Origin: Calditrichaceae bacterium
GTDB lineage: Bacteria > Calditrichota > Calditrichia > Calditrichales > Calditrichaceae
Direction of reading: 5' to 3'
DNA length: 5,078 nucleotides
Assembly: GCA_030622395.1 (NCBI GenBank)
Contig: JAUXGF010000253.1
Span: 1-5,078 of the forward strand
Below, in pieces: positions 1 through 5,078 of this stretch (position 1 is its first letter; each line of letters opens with the position of its first letter). Below the pieces are notes generated by a model. The model searched no databases. It saw nothing but the letters and a program-made list of their open reading frames with translations, and was not told the DNA's origin. The position numbers and the translations under genes are program-made.

Positions 1-21
1 TAATAAAACTTTGAGTCTTTT

Positions 22-79
22 CACGAAGTGACCACTTGCGTGGGTGTCTTATGCCACAGGCACCACTTCGTGGTTGGCA
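22..79. repeat. Compound hairpin with repeated CACGAAGTG / CACTTCGTG words
   Basis: The 9-mer CACGAAGTG (22-30) recurs as its reverse complement at 64-72. A compact hairpin forms from ACCAC (62-66) and GTGGT (70-74) around a TTC loop. It is extended by TGCCA (52-56) pairing with TGGCA (75-79), leaving a 5-nt bulge (57-61) on one side. The block 31-43 (ACCACTTGCGTGG) is also an imperfect direct copy of 62-73 (ACCACTTCGTGG). There is no T-run after the hairpin on either strand, so it is not a classical intrinsic terminator. It may be a REP-like palindrome or an RNA structure at the 3' end of an upstream gene outside the window. Pairing is read directly; function is unknown. Confidence 0.45.
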
Positions 80-262
80 AGAAAAAATCGGGATATTAAT
101 TTTACAAGCTATAAATCAGATATTATTTGATATAGGCCTCAATAGACGCCGTTATGTCAAATATAACCTAAACTGAGCGGTTCCAAGTTCAGGGTTCAAG
201 GTTTAAGGGTTGTAGCATCTTGATATTACTTATTGTTACTACCTAATGCAGGGTTTAGTATC

Positions 263-281
263 TTTCACCCATTGGGTGAAA
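263..281. other. 8-bp stem hairpin TTTCACCC-att-GGGTGAAA
   Basis: TTTCACCC (263-270) and GGGTGAAA (274-281) are perfect reverse complements around the 3-nt loop ATT. The downstream sequence is moderately T-rich (six T in 283-289 and nearby), so on the plus strand it could work as a weak intrinsic terminator for a gene left of the window. It could equally be part of the repeat element's core. Its right arm overlaps the palindrome at 277-291, so the two structures are mutually exclusive in a single RNA strand. Confidence 0.4.
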
Positions 282-291
282 ATTATTTTCA
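277..291. promoter_or_regulatory. Perfect palindrome TGAAAATTATTTTCA, Fur-family-operator-like (copy 1)
   Basis: The site is an exact 7-1-7 inverted repeat. It differs from the known Fur 7-1-7 consensus (TGATAATnATTATCA) only at the symmetric fourth position of each half. The identical 15-mer occurs again at 1829-1843, also intergenic and also upstream of a gene, and identity extends to 17 bp (277-293 against 1829-1845). It lies about 135 bp before the hisS start. Binding by a Fur/PerR/Zur-type repressor is inferred from shape alone; no such regulator gene is in the window. A dispersed AT-rich palindrome is the alternative. Confidence 0.35.
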
Positions 292-426
292 TCTTCTATA
301 AAGGTGTAACTCTTTTGAATTTAGCCTGTTAGGAACCACCAACCCGGAACCTTGAACGTTGAACCGCTCAACCCAAGTATGAATTATCTACAAAACTTTA
401 GCTGTTTATAAAAAAGGGATATAGCA

Positions 427-1698
427 TTGAAACAACTAAAACGCATCAAAGGCACTCAGGATATTTTACCTGAAGAAAGCTATAAATGGACGGCTTTGGA
501 GCAGGCAATCCGGCGGGTTATGCTGCTTTATAATTTTTATGAATTGCGCACACCTGTTTTTGAACAGACAGAACTGTTCGCCCGCGGCATTGGTCAGCTT
601 ACGGATATTGTCTCTAAAGAAATGTATACGTTTTTAGACCGCAGCAAAAAACAATTAACCCTAAAACCGGAAATGACAGCCCCTATTATACGCGCCTATC
701 TGGAGAATAAGCTCTATGCCAAAACGCCGTTAAATAAAATTTATTACATTGCCCCGCTATTCCGTCAGGAAAATCCGCAAGCCGGGCGGCTGCGCCAGTT
801 TCATCAATTTGGCGCTGAAACTTTAGGGTCGGCAGGATCAGAGGCGGATGTTGAAATGATTGATCTGGCGCTCGCTGTTTATGAACGCCTGGGTATAAAA
901 AATTTAAAGTTATTAATAAATTCAGTGGGCGATTCAACCTGCCGTATTCCCTATAAAAAAACATTGCAGGAGTATATCAAACCAAATTTGGATAAATATT
1001 GCGCCGATTGTCAGAGACGCTTCCATGAAAATCCAATACGCATATTAGATTGCAAAAACGAAACCTGCATTCAATTGAATCAACAGGCGCCAAAAATTTC
1101 CGAATGCCTGTGCGATGATTGTCAAACACATTTTGACCAGGTTAAGCTTCAATTAAGGCAATTAAATATCCCATTTAAAGAAGACCCCTGCCTGGTGCGC
1201 GGACTTGATTATTACACCCGGACGGTTTTTGAAATCACCAGCGACGCGCTTGGAGCTCAAAACTCTATTTGCGGCGGCGGGCGTTACGACTTGTTAGCCG
1301 AAGAGCTTGGCGGCATGCCTACGCCGGCGGTTGGTTTTGCCGCCGGTATCGAACGGACTTTGATGGCTGCTGAAAAGCAAAACATTCAATTAGGTCAACC
1401 GCCGCGTCTGGACGTCTTTATAGTAAGCCTCGGTGACGAAGCAAAAAAGCATACTCTTTTCTGGCTTAAATCTTTACGCGCCAAAGGCGTTCATGCGGAA
1501 CAGGATTTTTTAGGACGCAGCGTTAAAGCGCAAATGCGCGAAGCTAACCGGCAGAATGCGCGTTTTGTATTGCTGCTCGGTGAAAACGAATTAAAAGAAA
1601 AAGTTTTTTCAGTTAAAATTATGGATCAAAGCAAACAGGTTGAAATTTCCTTTAATGATATTATTGATTTTTTGGTAAAACAAATAATTGATAATTGA
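427..1698 (+). CDS. hisS: Histidyl-tRNA synthetase (class II, HisRS)
   Basis: This cytosolic enzyme charges tRNA-His with histidine using ATP (EC 6.1.1.21), normally as a homodimer. At 423 residues it has the usual bacterial length. Visible landmarks are: the N-terminal RIKGTQDILP (6-15); motif 1 around 39-51; motif 2 with the FRQE signature (112-115) leading into FHQFGAETLG (125-134); the histidine-specific LVRGLDYYTRTVFE (257-270), with the catalytic Arg at 259; CGGGRYD (282-288); motif 3 with GIERT (307-311); and the C-terminal anticodon-binding domain from about 328. The inserted domain carries seven cysteines (192, 195, 209, 214, 227, 229, 232), arranged like a metal site. The start is TTG: an in-frame TAA at 409-411 bars upward extension beyond a few codons, and AAGGGA (414-419) gives a Shine-Dalgarno at normal spacing. 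A possible but weak promoter is TTGAAC (359-364) with AATTAT (382-387). Confidence 0.97.
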   Translation: MKQLKRIKGTQDILPEESYKWTALEQAIRRVMLLYNFYELRTPVFEQTELFARGIGQLTDIVSKEMYTFLDRSKKQLTLKPEMTAPIIRAYLENKLYAKTPLNKIYYIAPLFRQENPQAGRLRQFHQFGAETLGSAGSEADVEMIDLALAVYERLGIKNLKLLINSVGDSTCRIPYKKTLQEYIKPNLDKYCADCQRRFHENPIRILDCKNETCIQLNQQAPKISECLCDDCQTHFDQVKLQLRQLNIPFKEDPCLVRGLDYYTRTVFEITSDALGAQNSICGGGRYDLLAEELGGMPTPAVGFAAGIERTLMAAEKQNIQLGQPPRLDVFIVSLGDEAKKHTLFWLKSLRAKGVHAEQDFLGRSVKAQMREANRQNARFVLLLGENELKEKVFSVKIMDQSKQVEISFNDIIDFLVKQIIDN

Positions 1699-1904
1699 TA
1701 ATTGTCAATTAAGCGTATCTCGAACAGTTGGTATGATTTAATTCTTTTCTTTCCTTACAGGATTTCTTACATGATGACGGCACAATGCCCGTATTACACA
1801 AAACAGGTGAGGACTTGGATAAAATAAATGAAAATTATTTTCATCCAAATAATCGGGATTGAGTACGACGCTTCGTAAATAAGATAAATAATAGATTGAT
1901 AAAA
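1699..1904. other. hisS-CLC intergenic region
   Basis: This gap of about 206 bp has no supported gene. It opens with AT-rich 7-bp repetition (AATTGAT twice, 1686-1699, overlapping the hisS stop) and a weak hairpin, AATTGA (1693-1698) with TCAATT (1705-1710). There is no T-run, so no convincing terminator for hisS. A small hairpin, ACGGCA (1777-1782) with TGCCCGT (1786-1792, one bulged C), and a perfect palindrome (1829-1843) follow. TATGAT at 1732-1737 resembles a -10 box but has only a poor -35 partner. Because there is no strong terminator, read-through from hisS into the CLC gene remains possible. Confidence 0.5.
1829..1843. promoter_or_regulatory. Perfect palindrome TGAAAATTATTTTCA, Fur-family-operator-like (copy 2)
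   Basis: This is an exact copy of the 15-bp palindrome at 277-291. Here the symmetry extends one base further each side (ATGAAAAT, T, ATTTTCAT; 1828-1844). It ends about 61 bp before the CLC ATG, a position that suits an operator in the promoter region of the CLC-methyltransferase unit. The sequences flanking the two copies are otherwise unrelated, which argues against a recent duplication of a longer segment. A regulatory role is inferred; only the palindrome and its repetition are seen. Confidence 0.4.
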
Positions 1905-3680
1905 ATGAACGCTAAAAAATTTTTCCGTATCTGGCAAATTAAAACATTACGGAAATTATATAAATATAATACGCCGAGTGATTTTTATTTGCTTTTATTA
2001 GCCGGTGTGGTTGGAACTCTGACGGGATTCGGCGCATACCTGTTAAACCTGATCGTTGAATTTGTTCGATTCGGTCTCTTCGAACAGGGAGGGTTTCAGG
2101 TATTCTCCGATCAGACGGCTAATTATTTACGCTTCATCTTTCCGGCTGTCGGCGGATTGGCGGTGGGCTTATTAACCTACTACTTTTCTCCGGAAGTTAA
2201 AGGACACGGTATCCCCGGGGTTATGGAAGCTGTGGCTAATAAAGGCGGTTACATCCGCCGCCGTGTGGCTGTGCTCACCTCGTTAACTTCGGGAATAACT
2301 ATTGGATCCGGGGGCTCTGCGGGCAAGGAAGGACCAATCGTACAAATCGGGGCGGCTATCGGCTCGGGAATCGGTCAATTTTTTCACGTTTCGCAGCAGC
2401 GTGTAAAAGTTTTAGTCGGATGCGGCACAGCCGCCGGTCTCGCCGCTGTATTTAACGCTCCTATCGCCGGAGTTGTCTTTACTATTGAAATTATTTTAGT
2501 GGATTTTAGTTTAAGCGTTTTTACGCCAATCGTAGTTTCATCGGTTATCGCTACAGCCATATCAAGGTATCTTATCGGAAGCAGCCCTATGTTTGCAATT
2601 CCGGAGTATACATTGAACAGCCCGGCGGAATTTCCTTTATACCTGGTTATGGGAATTTTAGGAGGCGTACTATCGGTTATTTTTATTAAAACGCTTTACG
2701 GCGTTGAAGATATATTTGAACAAAAATTAACGCTGCCGGAATGGGTTAAACCGGCGTTGGGCGGATTGCTTACCGGTGTTGTCGCTTTTTGGATCCCGGA
2801 ATTATACGGCTTTGACGATTCCGCCACACACACGGCTCTTGTCGGCAGACCGGAAATTTATCTTTTAGCCATGTTAGTTATCGCTAAAATATTAGCGACG
2901 TCTTTTACGCTCGGATCCGGCTGCACCGGCGGCTTATTTACGCCTTCTCTGTTCATCGGCGCTATGTTCGGAGCTCTTTTCGGCAATATCGCCGGATATA
3001 TGTTTCCCGATATTGCCGCGCCGCCCGGAGCGTACGCTCTTGTCGGTATGGGCGTTGTTGTTGCCGGAACTATCCATGCGCCCTTGTCGGCTTTATTAAT
3101 TATTTTCGAGGTGACAACCGACTATAAGATTATCCTGCCGCTTATGCTGAGCACAGCCGCTTCTACGCTCGTGGCTCGCTGGCTGGAAAAAGAATCAATC
3201 TATACTATGAGAATTTCATTCTTTTCAAACCGTATATCCAGCGGGCGTAATATCGATATATTACAAAATAAACGCATTACAAATCTGATCATTACCGAGG
3301 CTCCGGTAATTTTAGATTCAACCGGTTTTGATGAAATTTTAAATATTTTAATGAACACAAGATATTCATCTTTTCCGGTCATAAATAAAAATAAAAAAGT
3401 AATCGGGATTATCGCTATGCGCGATTTAAGACCCATCTTATTCGACCGCGACCTGGCTCCTTTGCTGTTAGCCACCGATGTTATGAGCGAAAATATTTTT
3501 GTGCTTAAACCGGACGATACTATGGCGGAAGCCTTGCGCAAAATGGAAATCGACGATTCGGAATTGCTGTCTGTTGTTGATTCTACCGAAACCATGATCT
3601 ACCAGGGGGTAGTCACTAAAGAAAATATTCTCAGGCGTTATACTAAAGAGAGCCTTCTTTTAACTAAAAACAGGGATTAA
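1905..3680 (+). CDS. CLC-family chloride channel/transporter with C-terminal CBS pair
   Basis: An inner-membrane anion channel or anion/proton exchanger of the voltage-gated CLC family, 591 residues from the ATG at 1905. The hydrophobic CLC core spans about 26-428. Selectivity-filter signatures are GHGIP (100-104, family GSGIP), GKEGP (140-144) with the external gating Glu at 142, GLFTP (343-347, family GxFxP), and Tyr 407, which matches the anion-coordinating Tyr445 of E. coli ClcA. At FTIEII (192-197) the position of the internal proton Glu (ClcA E203) is Ile 196, so proton coupling by the classical route is doubtful and a channel-like mode is possible. Two CBS domains follow (about 459-515 and 522-580), a nucleotide-sensing regulatory module common in CLCs. 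ATG 1905 is preferred to an in-frame TTG at 1896; neither has a clear Shine-Dalgarno. The gene ends 3 bp before the methyltransferase gene, implying co-transcription. Confidence 0.95.
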   Translation: MNAKKFFRIWQIKTLRKLYKYNTPSDFYLLLLAGVVGTLTGFGAYLLNLIVEFVRFGLFEQGGFQVFSDQTANYLRFIFPAVGGLAVGLLTYYFSPEVKGHGIPGVMEAVANKGGYIRRRVAVLTSLTSGITIGSGGSAGKEGPIVQIGAAIGSGIGQFFHVSQQRVKVLVGCGTAAGLAAVFNAPIAGVVFTIEIILVDFSLSVFTPIVVSSVIATAISRYLIGSSPMFAIPEYTLNSPAEFPLYLVMGILGGVLSVIFIKTLYGVEDIFEQKLTLPEWVKPALGGLLTGVVAFWIPELYGFDDSATHTALVGRPEIYLLAMLVIAKILATSFTLGSGCTGGLFTPSLFIGAMFGALFGNIAGYMFPDIAAPPGAYALVGMGVVVAGTIHAPLSALLIIFEVTTDYKIILPLMLSTAASTLVARWLEKESIYTMRISFFSNRISSGRNIDILQNKRITNLIITEAPVILDSTGFDEILNILMNTRYSSFPVINKNKKVIGIIAMRDLRPILFDRDLAPLLLATDVMSENIFVLKPDDTMAEALRKMEIDDSELLSVVDSTETMIYQGVVTKENILRRYTKESLLLTKNRD

Positions 3681-3683
3681 AAG

Positions 3684-4466
3684 TTGCAAACGGTTAGTAA
3701 GAATTACCTGCTTCAATTAGCTAAATTGAAACAAAAAAAATACCGCGATCAAAGCGGTTTATATATGATAAGCGGGGTCAACGCTGTTGAAAGCGCAGTC
3801 AACGCTCCCCATCCCCGCATACAGGAAATCTTGTTAAACGAGCGTCGTATCGCTTTGCTTGACGAATTAAATCTAAAAGATAAAACAAAGGTTAATATCC
3901 CCATTTACCGCCTTTCGGAACGGGACTTTGCGCGTATCAGCGACGAGCGGTCTCCTCAAGGGATTGCCGCGGTTACCAAAAAGCGGACGCTTGATATTCA
4001 AAGCAATCCCCCGCAGAGCAGCGAAATAATCTATTTAGACCGCATTAGCGATCCGGGAAATTTAGGCACAATTATTCGAACTGCGCTCTGGTTTGGCATT
4101 AAAACAATTTTATTAAGCCCCGGTTCAGCCGATCCGTATCAGCCGAAAGTAGCGCGCGCATCAACCGGTTATGTAACTTATATGGATTTATACGAACAGG
4201 TGAGCGTGCATGATTTAATTAATTTTAATAAAACGCACCGTTATTCTTTCATCGCCGCGGTTGTAAACGGGGCTGAATCTTTATACAAATTAAAACCCGG
4301 CAAAAATGTTGCGCTTATTTTCGGATCCGAAGCGCACGGTATAGCCGCCGATTTATTACAAATTTGCGACAGGCAAGTAACTATCCCCAAACCCGGTTAC
4401 GGCGAATCGCTGAATTTAGCCGTTTCGGCTGCATTGTTTTTGTATCAATTAAAACAAAAAGGGTGA
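3684..4466 (+). CDS. SpoU/TrmH-family RNA 2'-O-ribose methyltransferase
   Basis: A cytosolic SAM-dependent methyltransferase of the SPOUT superfamily, predicted to 2'-O-methylate a ribose in rRNA or tRNA. The 260 residues split into an N-terminal RNA-binding domain of L30e-like type (about 1-100, with the helical start rich in Lys) and a C-terminal trefoil-knot catalytic domain (about 113-258). The three SpoU motifs are all present: motif 1 is DPGNLGTIIRTA (123-134), with catalytic Asn 126 and Arg 132; motif 2 is FGSEAHGI (213-220), with Glu 216; motif 3 is IPKPGYGESLNLAVSAA (234-250). Domain order and length match RlmB/YsgA-like proteins, but the target nucleotide cannot be read from sequence, so no symbol is given. 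The start is TTG with AGGGA (3672-3676) at good spacing, the Shine-Dalgarno lying inside the last codons of the CLC gene. Translational coupling with that gene is likely. Confidence 0.93.
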   Translation: MQTVSKNYLLQLAKLKQKKYRDQSGLYMISGVNAVESAVNAPHPRIQEILLNERRIALLDELNLKDKTKVNIPIYRLSERDFARISDERSPQGIAAVTKKRTLDIQSNPPQSSEIIYLDRISDPGNLGTIIRTALWFGIKTILLSPGSADPYQPKVARASTGYVTYMDLYEQVSVHDLINFNKTHRYSFIAAVVNGAESLYKLKPGKNVALIFGSEAHGIAADLLQICDRQVTIPKPGYGESLNLAVSAALFLYQLKQKG

Positions 4467-4639
4467 AGAGTTGGATTAATGGAGTGATGGAAGAGACCTC
4501 AAAGGTTTTCCCAAACCTTTGAGGTCTTTGAAGAATGGAATATTGAAGAATTGAATTAATGAATTGATGAATTTTTGAATTAATGGATTGGAGAAGAATT
4601 GGAGTAATGGAGTATTGGATTAATGGTTAAATGGTTACA
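4464..4639. repeat. Forward tract of degenerate 8-bp repeats (TGGATTAA-like)
   Basis: Beginning at the methyltransferase stop codon, the sequence reads as octamers starting with TGG or TGA: TGAAGAGT (4464), TGGATTAA (4472), TGGAGTGA (4480), TGGAAGAG (4488). After the hairpin the register resumes at 4536 and holds without a slip for 13 units to 4639 (for example TGAATTAA 4552, TGGAGTAA 4600, TGGATTAA 4616; only 4592 lacks the leading T). The phase before and after the hairpin is the same, because the intervening 40 bp is a multiple of eight. An 8-bp period excludes coding repeats; every frame is broken by stops. The tract is mirrored at 4694-4743. Its origin (slippage or a dispersed element) and function are unknown. 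Confidence 0.7.
4494..4529 (+). terminator. Strong 14-bp-stem hairpin, probable intrinsic terminator of the CLC-methyltransferase unit
   Basis: GACCTCAAAGGTTT (4495-4508) pairs perfectly with AAACCTTTGAGGTC (4513-4526) around the loop TCCC, and A4494-T4527 extends the stem. It starts 27 bp after the methyltransferase stop. Only TTT follows before a G, so the U-tract is short. It could work through the long stem, as a bidirectional terminator, or as an RNA 3'-end stabiliser. Its exact symmetry and its insertion within the octamer tract also fit a dispersed palindromic repeat. Confidence 0.65.
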
Positions 4640-4693
4640 TCTCATTTCTATTGCAGATATCCTAATATTCCATTCTTCTCCTGCAGGGACTCC

Positions 4694-4743
4694 CTCGGAG
4701 CATTACTCCATCACTCCATTATTCCATTAATCCAATTCCATTA
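4694..4743. repeat. Inverted copy of the 8-bp repeat tract
   Basis: Read on the minus strand from 4743, this stretch gives TGGAAT, TGGATTAA, TGGAATAA, TGGAGTGA, TGGAGTAA and TGCTCCGA, the same octamer family as 4464-4639. Specific matches to the forward tract are 13 bp (4471-4483 against 4723-4735), 12 bp (4480-4491 against 4707-4718) and 13 bp (4614-4626 against 4724-4736). A further 15-bp perfect inverted pair lies inside: 4530-4544 with 4664-4678. The unique spacer (4640-4693) includes the PstI-like palindrome CTGCAG (4681-4686) and CTCCCTCGGAG (4690-4700). Together these could extrude as a long nested cruciform or RNA stem between the methyltransferase and CPBP-like genes. Confidence 0.65.
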
Positions 4744-4783
4744 ACCGCCGGCGCGGTAGACTGTAAATTGAAAGGCGTTATCT

Positions 4784-5078
4784 ATGTCAAAAAAATCATT
4801 TCCTGAACCTGTAGAAGCTCTGCTGCTTATTTTAGCTATTTTGGTTGGAATAGTTATTTTAACTCTTTTTTTCAGCATTCTTATAGGCATAAATTTAGGA
4901 GCGCAGGATTTTGAAAAAAACGCCCGTTTTATATTTATTTTCGGGGGCAGTTTATTTATAATTGTGCCGTATATTTATTCGCGGATCAAAAAATATGAAA
5001 TACGCCCTCTTTTCCGGTTGAACGCCGTTCCTGGTCCTATCATATTCTTAAGCGTTTTATGCGGCGTTTCCTTATCTA
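4784..5078 (+). CDS. Partial membrane protein, probable CPBP-family intramembrane protease (N-terminus only)
   Basis: An open frame of 98 codons runs from ATG 4784 off the right edge. AAAGG (4771-4775) provides a Shine-Dalgarno at normal spacing. The product starts with a short polar segment followed by a long hydrophobic helix (about 11-37), a second helix (about 48-65) ending in IVPYIYSRIKKYEIRPLFRL, and the start of a third (about 84-98). This order (helix, loop, helix ending near a Pro-Tyr, a basic linker with RPLFRL, then a Pro-Gly-led helix) resembles the N-terminus of CPBP (CAAX protease/bacteriocin-processing) proteins. The diagnostic EExxxR and HxxxN motifs would lie beyond the window, so catalysis cannot be confirmed and another polytopic membrane protein is possible. 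The GC-rich palindrome CGCCGGCG (4746-4753) sits between the repeat tract and this gene. Confidence 0.7.
   Translation, partial: MSKKSFPEPVEALLLILAILVGIVILTLFFSILIGINLGAQDFEKNARFIFIFGGSLFIIVPYIYSRIKKYEIRPLFRLNAVPGPIIFLSVLCGVSLS

Larger units (their letters stand above)
174..370. repeat. Inverted pair of 7-bp-period repeat tracts around a unique core
   Basis: Left arm: the flank TGAGCG (174-179) is followed by four in-phase heptamers (180-207: GTTCCAA, GTTCAGG, GTTCAAG, GTTTAAG). Right arm, read on the minus strand from 370 back to 330: the same flank TGAGCG (370-365), then five heptamers (GTTCAAC, GTTCAAG, GTTCCGG, GTTGGTG, GTTCCTA). The arms match 10 of 10 at their outer ends (174-183 against 361-370) and imperfectly further in. 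The core between them (about 215-329) has no gene; it holds an 8-bp hairpin and a 15-bp palindrome, listed separately. A period of 7 rules out simple coding repeats. It could be a dispersed intergenic element or MITE-like remnant, but no target-site duplication or transposase is visible. Confidence 0.6.

Noticed and set aside
174..370. Insertion sequence with terminal inverted repeats
   Set aside because: The arms are inverted, but the core is only about 115-120 bp, encodes nothing, and there is no visible target-site duplication outside the arms, so an IS is not supported and only a MITE-like remnant remains conceivable.
686..964. Antisense open frame of 92 codons within hisS
   Set aside because: It lies wholly opposite conserved HisRS catalytic motifs, its product shows no recognisable domain, and no ribosome-binding site is evident; it is a shadow of the real gene.
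1686..1710. Intrinsic terminator at the end of hisS
   Set aside because: The possible stem (AATTGA with TCAATT) is short, made almost only of A-T pairs, and is not followed by a T-run.
1771..1827. Eighteen-codon frame (MMTAQCPYYTKQ...) preceded by AGGA at 8 bp, upstream of the CLC gene
   Set aside because: It has an acceptable ribosome-binding site but is very short, shows no leader-peptide signature (no runs of one amino acid, no overlapping attenuator with a T-run), and is likely chance; conservation in relatives would be needed to revive it.
1896..1904. TTG at 1896 as the CLC start
   Set aside because: It would add only three residues (M-I-K) before the ATG at 1905 and has no better Shine-Dalgarno; the ATG is the simpler choice, though the TTG cannot be excluded.
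3200..3595. Antisense open frame of 131 codons within the CBS part of the CLC gene
   Set aside because: The plus strand encodes clear CBS domains here. The minus-strand product is a Ser/Ile/Lys-rich sequence with no recognisable family, as expected from antisense translation.
4464..4743. CRISPR array
   Set aside because: The repeats are contiguous 8-bp degenerate units without spacers of constant length and without cas genes; they are a short-period tract, not a CRISPR.

Overview
The window is an AT-rich stretch of bacterial chromosome. It carries three complete plus-strand genes and the start of a fourth, separated by intergenic DNA that is unusually rich in short-period inverted repeats. 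The four genes encode histidyl-tRNA synthetase (hisS), a CLC-type chloride channel or transporter with a C-terminal CBS pair, a SpoU/TrmH-family RNA 2'-O-ribose methyltransferase, and the N-terminus of a multi-membrane protein that looks like a CPBP-family intramembrane protease. TTG starts (hisS and the methyltransferase), modest Shine-Dalgarno sites and the style of the intergenic repeats suggest an uncultured bacterium of the FCB neighbourhood, with Calditrichota/KSB1-like lineages as the first guess. That placement is an impression from protein style, not a demonstrated assignment.

Layout: 1-426 has no gene. It holds a compound hairpin (22-79) and an inverted pair of 7-bp-period repeat tracts (174-370) around a unique core with a strong hairpin and a 15-bp perfect palindrome. 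hisS runs 427-1698. The gap 1699-1904 contains a second exact copy of that palindrome. The CLC gene (1905-3680) is followed after 3 bp by the methyltransferase gene (3684-4466), almost certainly one transcription unit. From the methyltransferase stop codon to about 4743 the intergenic DNA is a near-perfectly phased 8-bp-period repeat, interrupted by a 14-bp-stem hairpin that probably acts as terminator and mirrored by an inverted tract. The partial CPBP-like gene starts at 4784 and leaves the window at the right edge.

The genes do not form an obvious pathway. hisS and the methyltransferase are translation functions; the CLC protein and the CPBP-like protein are membrane functions. I see no defence island, mobile-element gene, CRISPR array or tRNA/rRNA gene. 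The most interesting content is non-coding: two intergenic elements of the same architecture (short-period tract, unique core, same tract inverted) built from different units (7 bp and 8 bp), and a duplicated perfect palindrome resembling a Fur-family 7-1-7 operator upstream of both hisS and the CLC gene.
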